Of a stretch of 64,000 bases of DNA, positions 51,295-62,314 are shown piece after piece (the first letter of the stretch is position 1; every line of letters starts with the position of its first letter). The position numbers and the translations under genes are program-made. The notes beneath the pieces were generated by a model, which was given only the letters and a program-made list of their open reading frames with translations, had not been told where the DNA came from and did no database searches. The DNA lies in contig JASDDO010000024.1 of the NCBI GenBank assembly GCA_030015575.1, forward strand, positions 219,686,996 to 219,750,995. The letters run 5' to 3'. Source of the stretch: Agapanthus africanus. Lineage: Eukaryota > Streptophyta > Magnoliopsida > Asparagales > Amaryllidaceae.

Positions 51295-51812
51295 TTAGCC
51301 CCCCACTCTCGTCTCGACCCGTTCCTGGGTCGGGTCGAGAGTGGTCTGACCGAACACCCGAGGTGAGCCCTTATTCGAAGATATCGTCGGCGTGAATTCC
51401 TGGGCGAAGAGTAGTAGTTTCTTGATGACGTCAGCGGATCAGGGGGAAGATCTCGCATTAAAAGGAAGTGTCGGATCGTGTGTACGTTCGTCGAAGCGAC
51501 AACCCACGTGTTTGGCGTTGGTTGGCTTGCGAGACGTGTCGCATGAGGTCCCGTGCCCAAAGGGACGTGCCCAATGTGAGTGCGACAGGTGGAACGTCGT
51601 GGGCCGTTGGTTGCGAAACGTTGTTTTGGCGGGAAGCGATCGAAGCCGTAGGATGCGTATACCGGCAGCTATAAATAGGGGTGGGATCCCCATCAGGGCT
51701 CATACCTCTTTGTAATTTCCTCGTCCCTAGTTGTGTTAGCTCGGCGCTTTTCCCCTCAGGTCGGATTCCTTGCGTTTGATCTCCCGAGGACACCTCCCCT
51801 TGATCATGTTAG
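51295..51812 (+). promoter_or_regulatory. Polypurine tract, hairpin and antisense promoter of the second Tat element
   Basis: The minus-strand polypurine tract lies at about 51295-51310. A hairpin with 10 bp perfect arms (51312-51321 and 51331-51340) follows. The TATA box TATAAATAG at 51670-51678 lies 135 bp before the ATG of the plus-strand antisense gene. Confidence 0.65.
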
Positions 51813-52106
51813 ATGTCTTCTTCCGAGGAGTTTGTAGATGTAGTCCGGGTAGAGTCTAGGGAACCTGTAACACCCCTAATTTTCATATACACATTTCTGT
51901 ACAAATTTTTAAAAAAATTATTTTTTCCATAAAGAAGTATTTTAATCTGAACACAAAATATATATAATTAATTATTTTGTTTTTAAATAATTTCATTTTT
52001 AGTGTACATAAAATTGTTTTAAAATTAAAGTGTACTTGGAATATTTAATACTGCTGATATCATTTTAAATATCTACTTTTCTACAATAATTACAAGAAGG
52101 AGCTTG

Positions 52107-52160
52107 TAGCTCATTGGTAATACCTTGCACTGCTGAACCAAGCCACCAGAGTTCGAATCC
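52107..52160 (+). promoter_or_regulatory. tRNA-like A/B boxes in solo LTR 1
   Basis: TAGCTCATTGG (52107-52117) and AGTTCGAATCC (52150-52160), 32 bp apart, match pol III A and B boxes better than the copies at 825 and 56931. The surrounding 75 bp are also the most conserved stretch between the solo LTRs near their 5' ends. Confidence 0.55.
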
Positions 52161-52517
52161 CATGCCCCACATATTTTTATATCCTTTTGTTTTAAATTTT
52201 TTGGGAAGTCAAACGGTCAAACAGCCATAACACACGAAATTAATGCGGTATATAAAAAATGAAGTACACCAAAATTCCCCCCAGGCGAAACCACACCCAA
52301 CGAGACCCGACTCGGCCCTGACTCGGCCAATTCGGACGGTGCCGCCGGCCGGACTCGGCCGATCGGCCGAGTCGTCAACACGAAAAAAATTCGTGTTGAC
52401 TTGGTCTTCACCCCTGCATACTTCAATTTTTCAGAACAGTTATCATTTTCTCATTAAACCTCTTTTAATCCTAAATTTAATGAATTTTTACATTTTTTAA
52501 ATATTTTTTTTTAATCC

Positions 52518-52549
52518 AAACCCTAACCCTAGCCTAGCCCTATATAAAG
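52518..52549 (+). promoter_or_regulatory. Telo-box and TATA box of solo LTR 1
   Basis: AAACCCTAA (52518-52526) and TATATAAAG (52541-52549). The splice-donor-like AAC|GTAAGTCC follows at 52744. Confidence 0.6.
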
Positions 52550-54824
52550 ACCCCTACCCTCTACTATTTCACCTCACAACTCTAAGTCCACTCTCCCAAA
52601 TTCCCGAGAACTCGGTACAAAGAGCGAGAAGCGAAGCGCTGCCGAAACCAACGACAAATTCCGGCGATCGTAGTAGAACCTTCGCGACGTTTTCGACGCA
52701 CCGACAACCATCACTTCCTTAGCCTCCTTAATTTGTCCAAAACGTAAGTCCCATCTCTTCTATCTCTCTTTTCTTTTAATAAAAAAATATGACTTTTTGG
52801 AACCCGACGGAAATCGGAATAAACCGATTTCCGATTCGGTTTTTCTACAAAATTCCACTTGTCACCTAATCCATAATACCTACCCATATCCATGTTGACT
52901 ATTAATCACACTGAAACCAATTTAAATAAAGTTTCTCACATGAAATGATAGCTTTCTTGTAAAACCGTATTCTTTTCATAAAAATACCATGAAGTTTATT
53001 TTTCTTCGTTTAATCAATTCCCTCACGCCTAAATATGTTTATCTTGATAAATAAACTTGTAGAAATCAATTTGAATGAATTTTCACACATGAAATGATAA
53101 CGTTTTCAAATACCGTATTCTTGCGCTTTAATACCTTCAAGTTTAATATATCATAATTAACCTTTAAAACTTCATTAAACCTTAAAATAAGTCACGAGGT
53201 AATGACCTACCTCTACACACACACAAATATAACCCTAATTGATAAACGTCAAAACATAGAATACGAAAATACATGACTTTTCACTAAAATACCATATTCT
53301 TTATAAACCTTTTCTAAAAGCTTTAAGTTGCACACAATTCTAAATAAAATCTTTTAAAATAAAAGCACGATATGTCATGGACATCGATCGTTTATCTAAA
53401 CTGTCTTGTGGTGTCTAGGCAAGTGTGTCTAGGCTAGTGGTTTTTAATTACGCCCACGACTGTGGTTCCTTCCCACTTACCTGGCACTTACCTGGCCGCA
53501 ATTGACGGTGAAGAGGCGATTTGAGATTTCTAATGACTTGTCGTTTAGACCTTAGAAATAGGCTAGTTGGCTTAGGAAACCCTAGAAAATAAAATACGGA
53601 AATCTATACCCTTTTACAAATAAATACCTTTTATTTATAAAACCGTTTTCCTAAATGAATAGTATTTGTTAAACCTAAGCAAAGCGCCGCTACAACCCAC
53701 TTTTGGGGAACCCGTTAGGGATAGTACGGTTCATCGTGCACCCGCGGGCTAGTAGTGCGAGATTCAAACCTCTGCAAGGAGCATTCGATCTCGAAAGGTT
53801 TAAAATACGACATTTAAGAAAAATGAGATTTTGGAAAATAAAATATTTATTTAAAATTATTCTTGTATTAATATATATATAATTATCATTTAAACACCTA
53901 TTTTATCATAAGATAAGGTTTCCACATTTTTCTAAAATTACAAGACTAAAAGTTACATTAAAATACCATGAGTTTCGAATAAAACAATTAATATTTTTGT
54001 TAGGATATATTCACTAGAATAACACAAATAAAATTCACACTCATTATAACTATAAAGACGAATAATAAATACTTGAGGTGTATTTTGAAAACAATACAAA
54101 AGTACCTTTTACATAAAACCCCCTCAAGTTTTATAAATTACATTAAGGCCCCTAACAATTATTGAATTTCAAATTACCTTTCTTTTAGTCTGACTCGGGT
54201 TAGAGTCTGACTATTTCTGACTTGAATATGATTCAAGTCAATCTATATTCTTTTATATTCCAACTCAATACGAATACATGAATCCCTGAATCCAGTTAAC
54301 AATCTATGTAACTTGACTGAACCGAACCATGGATATATTCCTTTTACACGTTTCCCAGTATTCCATTTACACGACTCTACGCTTATAACCGTTTCCTGAT
54401 ATCATGGTTTCGGTCAGTCAGTCGGTCTATCATGCAATTAATACAAGTTTACAAGATAACAATACAAACAAGACATCGCGGGGTTTAAGGGGTAGATTGG
54501 TACAGAAGGTGTTAAAGATGGCATGAGGTGGTAAGATTAAGACACCTAACCTGAATCCAATTGCCGTTGTTCCGGGTTGTATAACGGAGCCTTATACTTC
54601 CATTTGCCCTGGTCTCTAGCATACTGAGACCCCTCTCGTATACACTGGCATCCTTCTGTACCAAGCTACAACAACAGCGTTAACACCATACTACTATAAT
54701 ATGACAATACGATACAACATTAAAAACTACTCTATCTCTCTTACTCTCTGTCTATTTCTCCCTTATCTTTGGGACTTACCGAGCGACCTGTTCGCTGACG
54801 ACATTCTATTTCTTTCTTCTTTGA

Positions 54825-54907
54825 ATGTCGTCAGGTGCGTTGGACCAAGCTGAGATCGAGCCCACCGGTGAAGATTTGGAGCAGTTCCACGAAGACCCGA
54901 GCTCTGA
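54825..54907 (+). other. Conserved short reading frame in solo LTR 1
   Basis: It starts ATGTCGTCAGGT and reads MSSGALDQAEIEPTGEDLEQ. Against the copy at 59490-59573, most codon differences are synonymous (GCG/GCT, GCT/GCA, GGT/GGC, GAT/GAC, TTC/TTT). One base is missing just before the stop, so the frame runs on here. CGTCAG|G at its start looks like a splice acceptor. Confidence 0.45.
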
Positions 54908-56930
54908 ATATTGTACCTTGTTCTTTCCAGTATTGTCATTTTCTGTTATGCCATTGTTTAGGCATTGCTTTTCATTTCAGTTGTATTTTCTTTTCATGCA
55001 TTGTACAAAGAATGTTATTAATAAAAGTTGCTGTTATTCCTATATCATTCGTCTCTTGTGATTTACTTTATATTGCTTAGTTACGCTTAGCGTATGTACT
55101 TCTGAGTATATACGTAGCGGGCCTCGTCGCGTCCACTTCGCCGTACACTGGGAAGCGGGGCGTGACAGAACCTTCTGAAGCTTCTTCTTCTGCTTCTGAG
55201 TTGGATTCCCCCCGGAGAGTTAGGGTTAGTAATGCTCCCCGGGGTCGTGCGACGGGGGCGGTCCCCAGAGCGCAGGTCGCGGGTGTTCTTGGCGTGCGAT
55301 CCACGCTGAGGTGTGCGGAGGAGCTCGTCAACATCAAGAATCGCTTCCTCATTCCTCCCGGCTATTCTCTTCATCTGGCCGAGGAGGGGGAGAGGGCAAA
55401 CCAGGTACATGGCAAGGAGATTGCCTTGTATCTGGAAGCCTTTTGGGCCGGGATGCGTCTGCCCTTCTCCCCCGAGGTGATAGCGGCGTTAAATTGTTTC
55501 GGGTTAGCTCCGGGCCAGTTAGTGCCGAACTCTTGGAGGATCCTCCTTGGGTTCCTGGTCCAGTTGAGACTGAGTGAGATCCCTTTCAGCCTGAGCGTCC
55601 TCGTTTCTTCTCTTTGCTACAAAAACCACCCTGGCGCTCGCAGGGACGAGCCGATCTGGGTATACGTCTCCTTTAGGAAACAACGGGGGGACGCCGTCGG
55701 GTCGTGGATCGTCGTAGTACCTTCTTCCATTCATGAATGGAAGAGAAAGTTTTTCTTTATCACGCCGTCCGAGGGTGGGGATTGGCCTGTGCCCACCCTG
55801 TGTCAAATGGCCAGTTGTCCGCGGGTGAGTCAGTCGAATGATCCCGACGCGGTGGCGGTGTCGAAGTGGGAGCCCCTCCCTCGGGATGATGTGCTGCTGT
55901 CTGAGCGGGCCCTCGGTTGGGTCGGGCTCAGCCCCGCCGATTACGCGGGTAAGTTAGGAGCTTTCAGGCGACCTGTTTAGACTTGTGCATTCTTTCTTTT
56001 TTCCTGGCACTGCAGACTCATTGTATTTTTGTCTTATGCAGTACCCATAGACCTAAGCAAATTTCGGGTGGCAGTGGTTGACGTGAAGAAGGGGAAGAAG
56101 GCCGGAGGCGCCGGCCCTTCTCGCCCGTCGTCGGCTCCGGCTCCACCGGTGGTCGTTCCATCCAGGTGCCCAAACACGCCCCGGTCCCCCGAGTCCAGTC
56201 GTGCGCCAGTCCGAAAGCGTGCTCGGGAGCAAGAGTCCCAGGCTCCTGAGGTGGGAGGTGAGACCGGTTCTCCCACGTCGCTCCTCAAGAGGTTTCAGAG
56301 GGCAGCGCCCCGCTCCCCGGCGCCCCCGATCCTCGTGGACGATGGGGAGCTTCGCTTTGAGGTACCCTCGGGGCTTTCCGTCGCCGACAGCTTGCTCTCG
56401 GAGATGGAGAGGTCGGCCGGGAGCAGAATCCCTCAGGGCACCCTCCATGCCCAAATGGCGGCCATAGCTCAAGAGGCCGTGCAGGTTAGTGTCCGCACCC
56501 CCTTTGGTCATTTAACATTTTTGTTCGCGTGATTGGGTGCCTCCCTTTCCTTTTAACCCTCCTCCTTCTCTTCAGGTCCTCCAGCACGTCGCCCTCGTCA
56601 TCAACATAGAGGACGAGGAGATAGCCCGGCGATGCGGGTCGCGGGCGAGTTCTCCTCGCGGGAGGAGAGCTTAAGGCTGGAGCTGGAGGCGGCGAGGGAG
56701 AGGATCGCTGCCCTTGAATACCGGACAGCGGTAGCGAATCGGGAGACCGCCAGGTGCCGAGAGGCCGCCCGAGCCGCCGAGTCCCAGTTGGAGGATTCCA
56801 AGGTGCTTGTAACAACTCCATTTTTAATGTACAAAGAATTGATTTAAAGTCAATGTATACTTGGAGTATTTATTACAGCTGATATCTCTTTAAGTATTTA
56901 TTTCACTCCATAATTACAAGAAGGAGCTTA

Positions 56931-56984
56931 TAGCTCATTGGTAATACCTTGCACTATTGAACCAAGCCATCAGAGTTCAAATCC
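56931..56984 (+). promoter_or_regulatory. tRNA-like A/B boxes in solo LTR 2
   Basis: TAGCTCATTGG (56931-56941) and AGTTCAAATCC (56974-56984), again 32 bp apart. The B box has lost the central G of TTCGA. Confidence 0.5.
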
Positions 56985-59489
56985 CATGGCCCACATTATT
57001 TTTATATTATTTTGTTTTAACATTTTTTGGAAAGTCAACAGTCAAACCGTCATAACTCACAAAATTTATACTGAACATAAAAAACTAAATATACCAAAAT
57101 TTCCCCCAGGTGATGACCCACCCGGCGGTACCCCGACTCGGCCCGACTCGGGCCGGCGCCGCCGGCAGGACTCGGCCGGACGGCCGAGTCGTCAACACGG
57201 AATTTCTCCGTGTTGACCTGGTCATTCCCCCTGCATACTTTAAAATTTTTGATCGGTTATCAGATTCTCAATAAATCACTTTTATTTCAAAATTTAATGA
57301 TTTTTTAATGTTTTTATATATTTTTTTAATTAAAACCCTAACCCTAGCCTAACCCTATATAAACACCCCTACCCTCTACCCTCTCACCCTACATTCCTAA
57401 GTCCACTCTCTAAAAATTTCAAGAGAACTCGGTACATTAGAAAACGAGCGAAAGGCGAAGCGCTGCCGAAATCGACGACGAATTCCGGCGATCGTATTAG
57501 GACCCTTCACGACGTTTCGACGCATCGACAACCCACTACCTTCCTAGAACTCTCTAGCTTGTCCAAACCCGTAAGTCCCCTCTTTCTATCTTTCTTTTCT
57601 CTTAAGAAAAATACGACTTTTTAAAACCCGACGGAAATCGGAACAAACCGATTTCCGATTCGGTTTTCTATCAAAACTCACTTGTCACTAACTCCATAAT
57701 GCTTTAACATATTCATGTTGACTATTAATCACTTAAAAATCAAATTGGATAAAGTTTCTCACATGAAATGATAACTTTTGCAATACCGTATTTTCGCACT
57801 TAAATACCACCATGTTTAGTTTATCATATTTAACCCATAAACTTCACTATACCTTAAAATAGATCACGAGGTAACGACCTACCTCCACACACACGTAAAT
57901 ACAACCCTAATTAATATCATCAAAACTTAGAATACGAAAATACAAGACTTACATTAAAATACCATTTTCTTTATAAACCTTTTCTGAAAGTTCTAAGTTG
58001 TATACAATGTTAAAACAAAATCTTTTAATAGGAAAATACGATATGTCATGGACATCGATCGTTTATCTAAATCTGACTTTGTGGTGTCTAGGCAAGTGTG
58101 TCTAAGGCAAGTGGTTACTTAATTAGGGCCACTACTTGTAGTGGAGAGCCTCCCACTTACCTGACACTTACCTGGCCGCAATTGGCGGTGAAGAGGCGAT
58201 TTGAGGCTTCTAATGACTTGTCGTTTAGACCCTTTAGAAATAGGCTAGTTGGCTTAGAAAACCCTAGAAACTAAAATACGGAAATTTACACCTTTTACAA
58301 ATAAATACCTCATCTTTATAAAACCCTTTTCTAAATGATTAGTATTTATTAAATCTTTGCAAAGCTCCACTACAACCCATCTTTGGGGAACTCGTTAGGG
58401 ATGGTACGGTTTATCGTGCACCCTCGAGCTTAGTAGTGCGAGATTCAGACCTCCGCAAGGAGCATTCGGTCTCGAAAGGTTTAAAATACGACATTTAAGA
58501 AAAATGAGAATTTTGGAAAATAAAATATTTATTAAAAATTATTCTTGTATTAACATGTATATATTTATCATTTAAACACCTATTTTATTATAAGATAAAG
58601 TTTTCACTTTTCCTAAAAAATTATAAGATTAAAAGTTACATTAAAATACCATGAATTTCAAATAAATCAATATTATAAATTAATACTTTTATTAGGATAT
58701 ATTCACTAGAATAACACAAATAAAATCTACGCTCATTATAACTATAAAGACGAATAATAAATACTTGAGGTGTATCCTGAAAACTATACAAAAGTACTTT
58801 TACATAAAAAAAACCTCAAGTTTTATAAATTACAATAATGACCCTAAGAAATATAGAACTTCGACTTACATTTCTTTTAGTCTGACTCGGGTTTGAGTCT
58901 GATTATCTCTGACTTGAATATGATTCAAGTCAATCTATATTCTTTAATATTCCAACTCAATATGAACACATGAATCCCAGAATCCAGTTAACAAACTATA
59001 CAACTTGACTGAATCAAACCATGGATATACATCCATTATTCCGTTATTCCATTTACCTGATTATACAGTTACAATCTGTTTACTAATATCATGGTTTTGG
59101 TCAGTCATCCAAATTACACAATACAATACAACAATACGGTTAAAACACTACGGGGTTTAAGGGGTAGATTGGTACGGAAGGTGTTAAAGGTGGCACGAGG
59201 TGGTCAGATTAAGACACCTAACATATATTCCGTTGCTGTTGTACCGTGGCTTAACGGTTCCTTATACTTTCCGTTTGCCCTGGTCTCTAGCATATAGAGA
59301 CCACTCTCGTATACACTGGCATCCTTCTGTACCAAGCTACAAACAACAGCGTTAACACAATATTCCATAATATTCTACAACATAATACTTTAGAAAATTA
59401 CTCTTATTTTGTCTTTCTAATTCTTCCTTATCTTTGGGACTTACCGAGCGACCTGTTCGCTGACGACATTCTATTTCTTTCTTCTTTGA

Positions 59490-59573
59490 ATGTCGTCAGG
59501 TGCTTTGGACTCAGCAGAGATCGAGCCCACCGGCGAAGACTTGGAGCAGTTTCACGAAGACCCCGAGCTCTAG
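59490..59573 (+). other. Conserved 27-codon ORF in solo LTR 2
   Basis: ATG to TAG, beginning MSSGALDSAEIEPTGEDLEQ and ending HEDPEL. From TCA (59496) to the stop it is exactly as long as the frame at 3162-3239 in the left LTR. A pyrimidine-rich stretch (CTATTTCTTTCTTCTTT) precedes GTCAG|G. It might be translated from its ATG, or the part after GTCAG could be a terminal exon. Confidence 0.45.
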
Positions 59574-60567
59574 ATATTGTACCTTGTTCTTTTCAGTATT
59601 TTCATTTCCTGTTATGCCACTGTTTAGGCATCGCTTTTCATTTCAGTTGTATTTACTTTTCATGCATTGTACGAAAGAATGTTATTAATAAAGTTGCTAT
59701 TATTTCTATAGCTCTTGTCTCTTGTGATTTACTTTTATATTGCTTAGATACGCTTAGCGTATTTACTTCACAGTAAATACGCAGCGGACCTCGTCGCGTC
59801 CACTTCGCCGTACACCGGGAAGCGGGGCGTGACAGTGCTCGTCGCCACCATGAAGAAGACGGCGAGCACCCTCCGGAGGGAGAACGAGACGGTGAAGGAC
59901 CAGGCGTTGAAGGAGGTGGAGAACTATAAGAAGTTGGAGCAGTTCTACGCCGACCTTGCTGAAGCCGCCGGCGTTATTTAGCACGACGCCCTCGACGCTG
60001 TCAAGGCTCAGATACCGGAGTTCCCCGACGGCGAGCTCTGGGCCGCGTACTCTCTCGAGAATGACGCGCAGGGGAACGATGCAGGGGAAGAGGCCCCCGG
60101 TAGGAGCCTGGGGGGTAAGTCGGTCGCCCCGGCCACCGGCACCGAGGTTCCCGCCGTGGGTGCCGACCCTGAAGATGCCGCCCCGGTGGTCGCAGTGGAC
60201 GCACGGCTCGTCAAGGTTCTCCTTGGCCCTGAGGCCCCTCGCCTTCTTATTTTCTTTTGCCTCTCCAAAAGTTTGTAAGCCTCCGAGCATTTTGTAAGGC
60301 TGGGTAGCCAATAATACCCTTGTAAAAACTTTTGACTTTATGAATAAATTCTTTTTGCAGCATTCTTTGCGTGCGCGTTTTCCTTTTTTTGTGGCAAACA
60401 TTTATATTTGCACGGTACTGCTTTCGTGTTAGGTCGGTTTTTCGTCTAGCGATCGCACGTCGAGTTGAATTCGACTATTTGCCAAGTGTGCAAAGACCGG
60501 TGAAGGGATGGTATCTCCATGGCCCCGAAGTCGAGGTGGAGATCGCTCGGTAAGACGTGTAGGGAGT

Positions 60568-61440
60568 TGAGCAGGGTAGCTGCTTGGCGGCCTCTAGGCG
60601 AGGTCTTAGATCCTTGGCGTCGTGGGTAGGAAATTACCAGCCATGGATAGACCGAGCAGGGTATCTGCCCGATTACCTCTTGGTGAGGGCTTTGATCCCT
60701 GGCATCGGTGGGTAGGGAAATACCAGCCGGGGATAACCGAGCAGGGAGCTGCCCGGTTGCCTCTTGGTGAAGGCTTTGATCCTTAGTGCGGGAGGGCATA
60801 GGGAGGCCTGCTAAGGATGGACCGAGCAGGGTTGCTGCTAGGTTGCCTCTTGGCGAGGGCTTTGATCCTTAGCACGGAAGGGCATAGGGAGGCCTGCTAA
60901 GGATGGGCTGAGCAGGGTTGCTGCTCGGTTGCCTCTTGGCGAGGGCTTTGATCCTTAGCGCGGGAGGGCATGGGGAGGCCTGCTAAGGATGGACCGAACA
61001 GGGTTGCTACCCGGTTGCCTATTGGCAAGGGCTTTGATCCTTGGCGTCGTGGGGTAAGGAACTACCAGCCAGGGATAACCGCGCAGCGAGCTGCCCGGTT
61101 GCCTCTTGGTGATGGCTTTGATCCTTAGCGCGGGAGGGTATAGAGAGGCCTGCTAAGAATGGACCGAGCAGGGTTGCTGCCCGGTTGACTCTTGGCGAGG
61201 GATTCGATCCGTGGCGTCGGTGGGTAGGAAACTACCAGCCAGGGATAACCGAGCAGGGTAGCTTCCCGGTTGCCTCTTGGTGAGGGCTTTGATCCCTGGC
61301 GTCGGTGGGTAGGGAACTACCAGCCAGGGATAACCGAGCAGGATAGCTGCCCGGTTGCCTCTTAGTGAGGGCTTTGATCCTTAGCGCGGGAGGGCATAGA
61401 GAGGCTTGCTAAGGATGGACAGAGCAGGGTTGCTGCCCGG
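60568..61440. repeat. Tandem array, 85-86 bp period, about ten units
   Basis: The anchor GAGCAGG or a close variant occurs near 60568, 60654, 60739, 60824, 60910, 60996, 61081, 61166, 61251, 61336 and 61421. Two unit types alternate: one ends with TTAGCGCGGGAGGGCATAG...CCTGCTAAGGATGG, the other with GGCGTCGGTGGGTAGG...CCAGCCAGGGATA. Tandem repeats between pol and the antisense gene are common in Tat-group elements. No spacers are present. Confidence 0.92.
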
Positions 61441-61510
61441 TGGGTCCGTGAAGTTCTGTACGACTGTCCCCGGTGTAAAACATCGCGAAGAGTAACCGTT
61501 GCGGGCAACA

Positions 61511-62314
61511 TGTCACGTCCCGCTTCCCAGAGTACGCTAGATTGGGCACGTGACATAGCCAACTATGCTACCTGTGGGTAGGAAGTATCCATCCACAGTC
61601 ACATTACGGCTGTAGAGATATCAAGAACAAGATAAAACTATCTAAAACATGTCCATAATCCAGAATAACAGGAGTCAATAATAAATAAATGCGGAAGCAA
61701 ATGATCCAATACAAATAACTGAAAAGTGTGTCCCATAATGCGGGCTCACATCAGGAAATAAATGTAGGAAATAAAACTAACTACTACTGAACTCACAGCT
61801 CAGCCTGCTGGCTGAAGTACTCCAGCTCGGACTGCAACAGCGGTACGGAATCTGGGCCATGCAAAACCCAGACGTCAGCGCGTCATGTCATCAAGTAATA
61901 TAATATGAACAGTGTAGCAGGCAATGCAATATAAACATGAATACAGCAAGAATAACAATAATATGAATCATACCAGTACAGGGTAGCGTGCAGTGGGTAA
62001 ACTAAACTGTTCTATCAGGTTTTCTATTCTAAAGTCTTTGAAATCAAATTGATGAATCATCGATGTAACTCAATAGTATCCCGTACATACCCGGGACCAC
62101 GGCCACAATATTCTCGGCTGCAGCCGAGACATGCCGCTAGGCACAAAACAGGAATGTGTACACTCGATAGTATCCTGTACATACCCGGGACCACGGCCAC
62201 AATATTCTCAGCTGAAACCGAGACATGCCGATAGGCACAAAACAGGAATGTGTACACTCAATACAGGTAGTGAACTGTCGAGTTACAAGTCAGATTTCAC
62301 CTTTGATTTCCCCA
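61511..62314 (-). repeat. Truncated 3' LTR of Tekay copy 2
   Basis: About 0.8 kb of LTR with the 94 bp unit in two copies (62073-62166 and 62167-62260). It stops at GATTTCCCC, where the intact LTRs continue ATACCCCCAAG. Confidence 0.88.

Larger units (their letters stand above)
51866..55167 (+). mobile_element. Solo Tekay-type LTR 1 (3302 bp)
   Basis: It starts TGTAACACCCC, ends GGGAAGCGGGGCGTGACA, and is flanked by GAACC on both sides (51861-51865 and 55168-55172). Removing it plus one duplication restores the host reading frame. It has no internal region, so it is the product of LTR-LTR recombination. Contents: tRNA-like boxes (52107-52160), telo-box (52518-52526), TATA (52541), donor GTAAGT (52744), conserved short frame (54825-54907) and AATAAA (55020-55025). 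Confidence 0.95.
56808..59834 (+). mobile_element. Solo Tekay-type LTR 2 (3027 bp)
   Basis: It starts TGTAACAACTCC, ends GGGAAGCGGGGCGTGACA, and is flanked by GTGCT on both sides (56803-56807 and 59835-59839). The antisense-gene reading frame continues across it (DSKVL then VATMKK). It is diverged from solo LTR 1 but colinear with it throughout. Key sites: A/B boxes 56931-56984, telo-box 57333-57341, TATA 57356, donor GTAAGT 57571, short frame 59490-59573, AATAAA 59687-59692. Confidence 0.95.
51813..60279 (+). pseudogene. Antisense gene of the second Tat element (putative gypsy-type transposon / Transposase_28 family), split by two solo LTRs
   Basis: The start is MSSSEEFVDVVRVESREP (51813-51865). 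The frame resumes exactly after the solo LTR at 55173. Exon 1 ends at 55948 (GT donor), exon 2 is 56042-56484 and exon 3 begins at 56576 after TTCAG. After the second solo LTR the sequence resumes at 59840. The Transposase_28-like region lies in exon 1: AFWAGMRLPFSPEVIAALN, SWRILLGFLVQL, WKRKFFFI. Exon 2 is Pro/Ser/Arg-rich with a nuclear-signal-like KRAREQE. Exon 3 is a long coiled coil rich in Glu, Arg and Ala. Defects: a frame change near 56600-56640 and a stop at 59979-59981. AATAAA at 60343-60348 could end the transcript. Such ORFs are known in Tat-group elements; their role is unknown. Confidence 0.8.

Noticed and set aside
60568-61440. CRISPR array
   Set aside because: Units are contiguous tandem repeats without unique spacers, and the DNA is plant nuclear.
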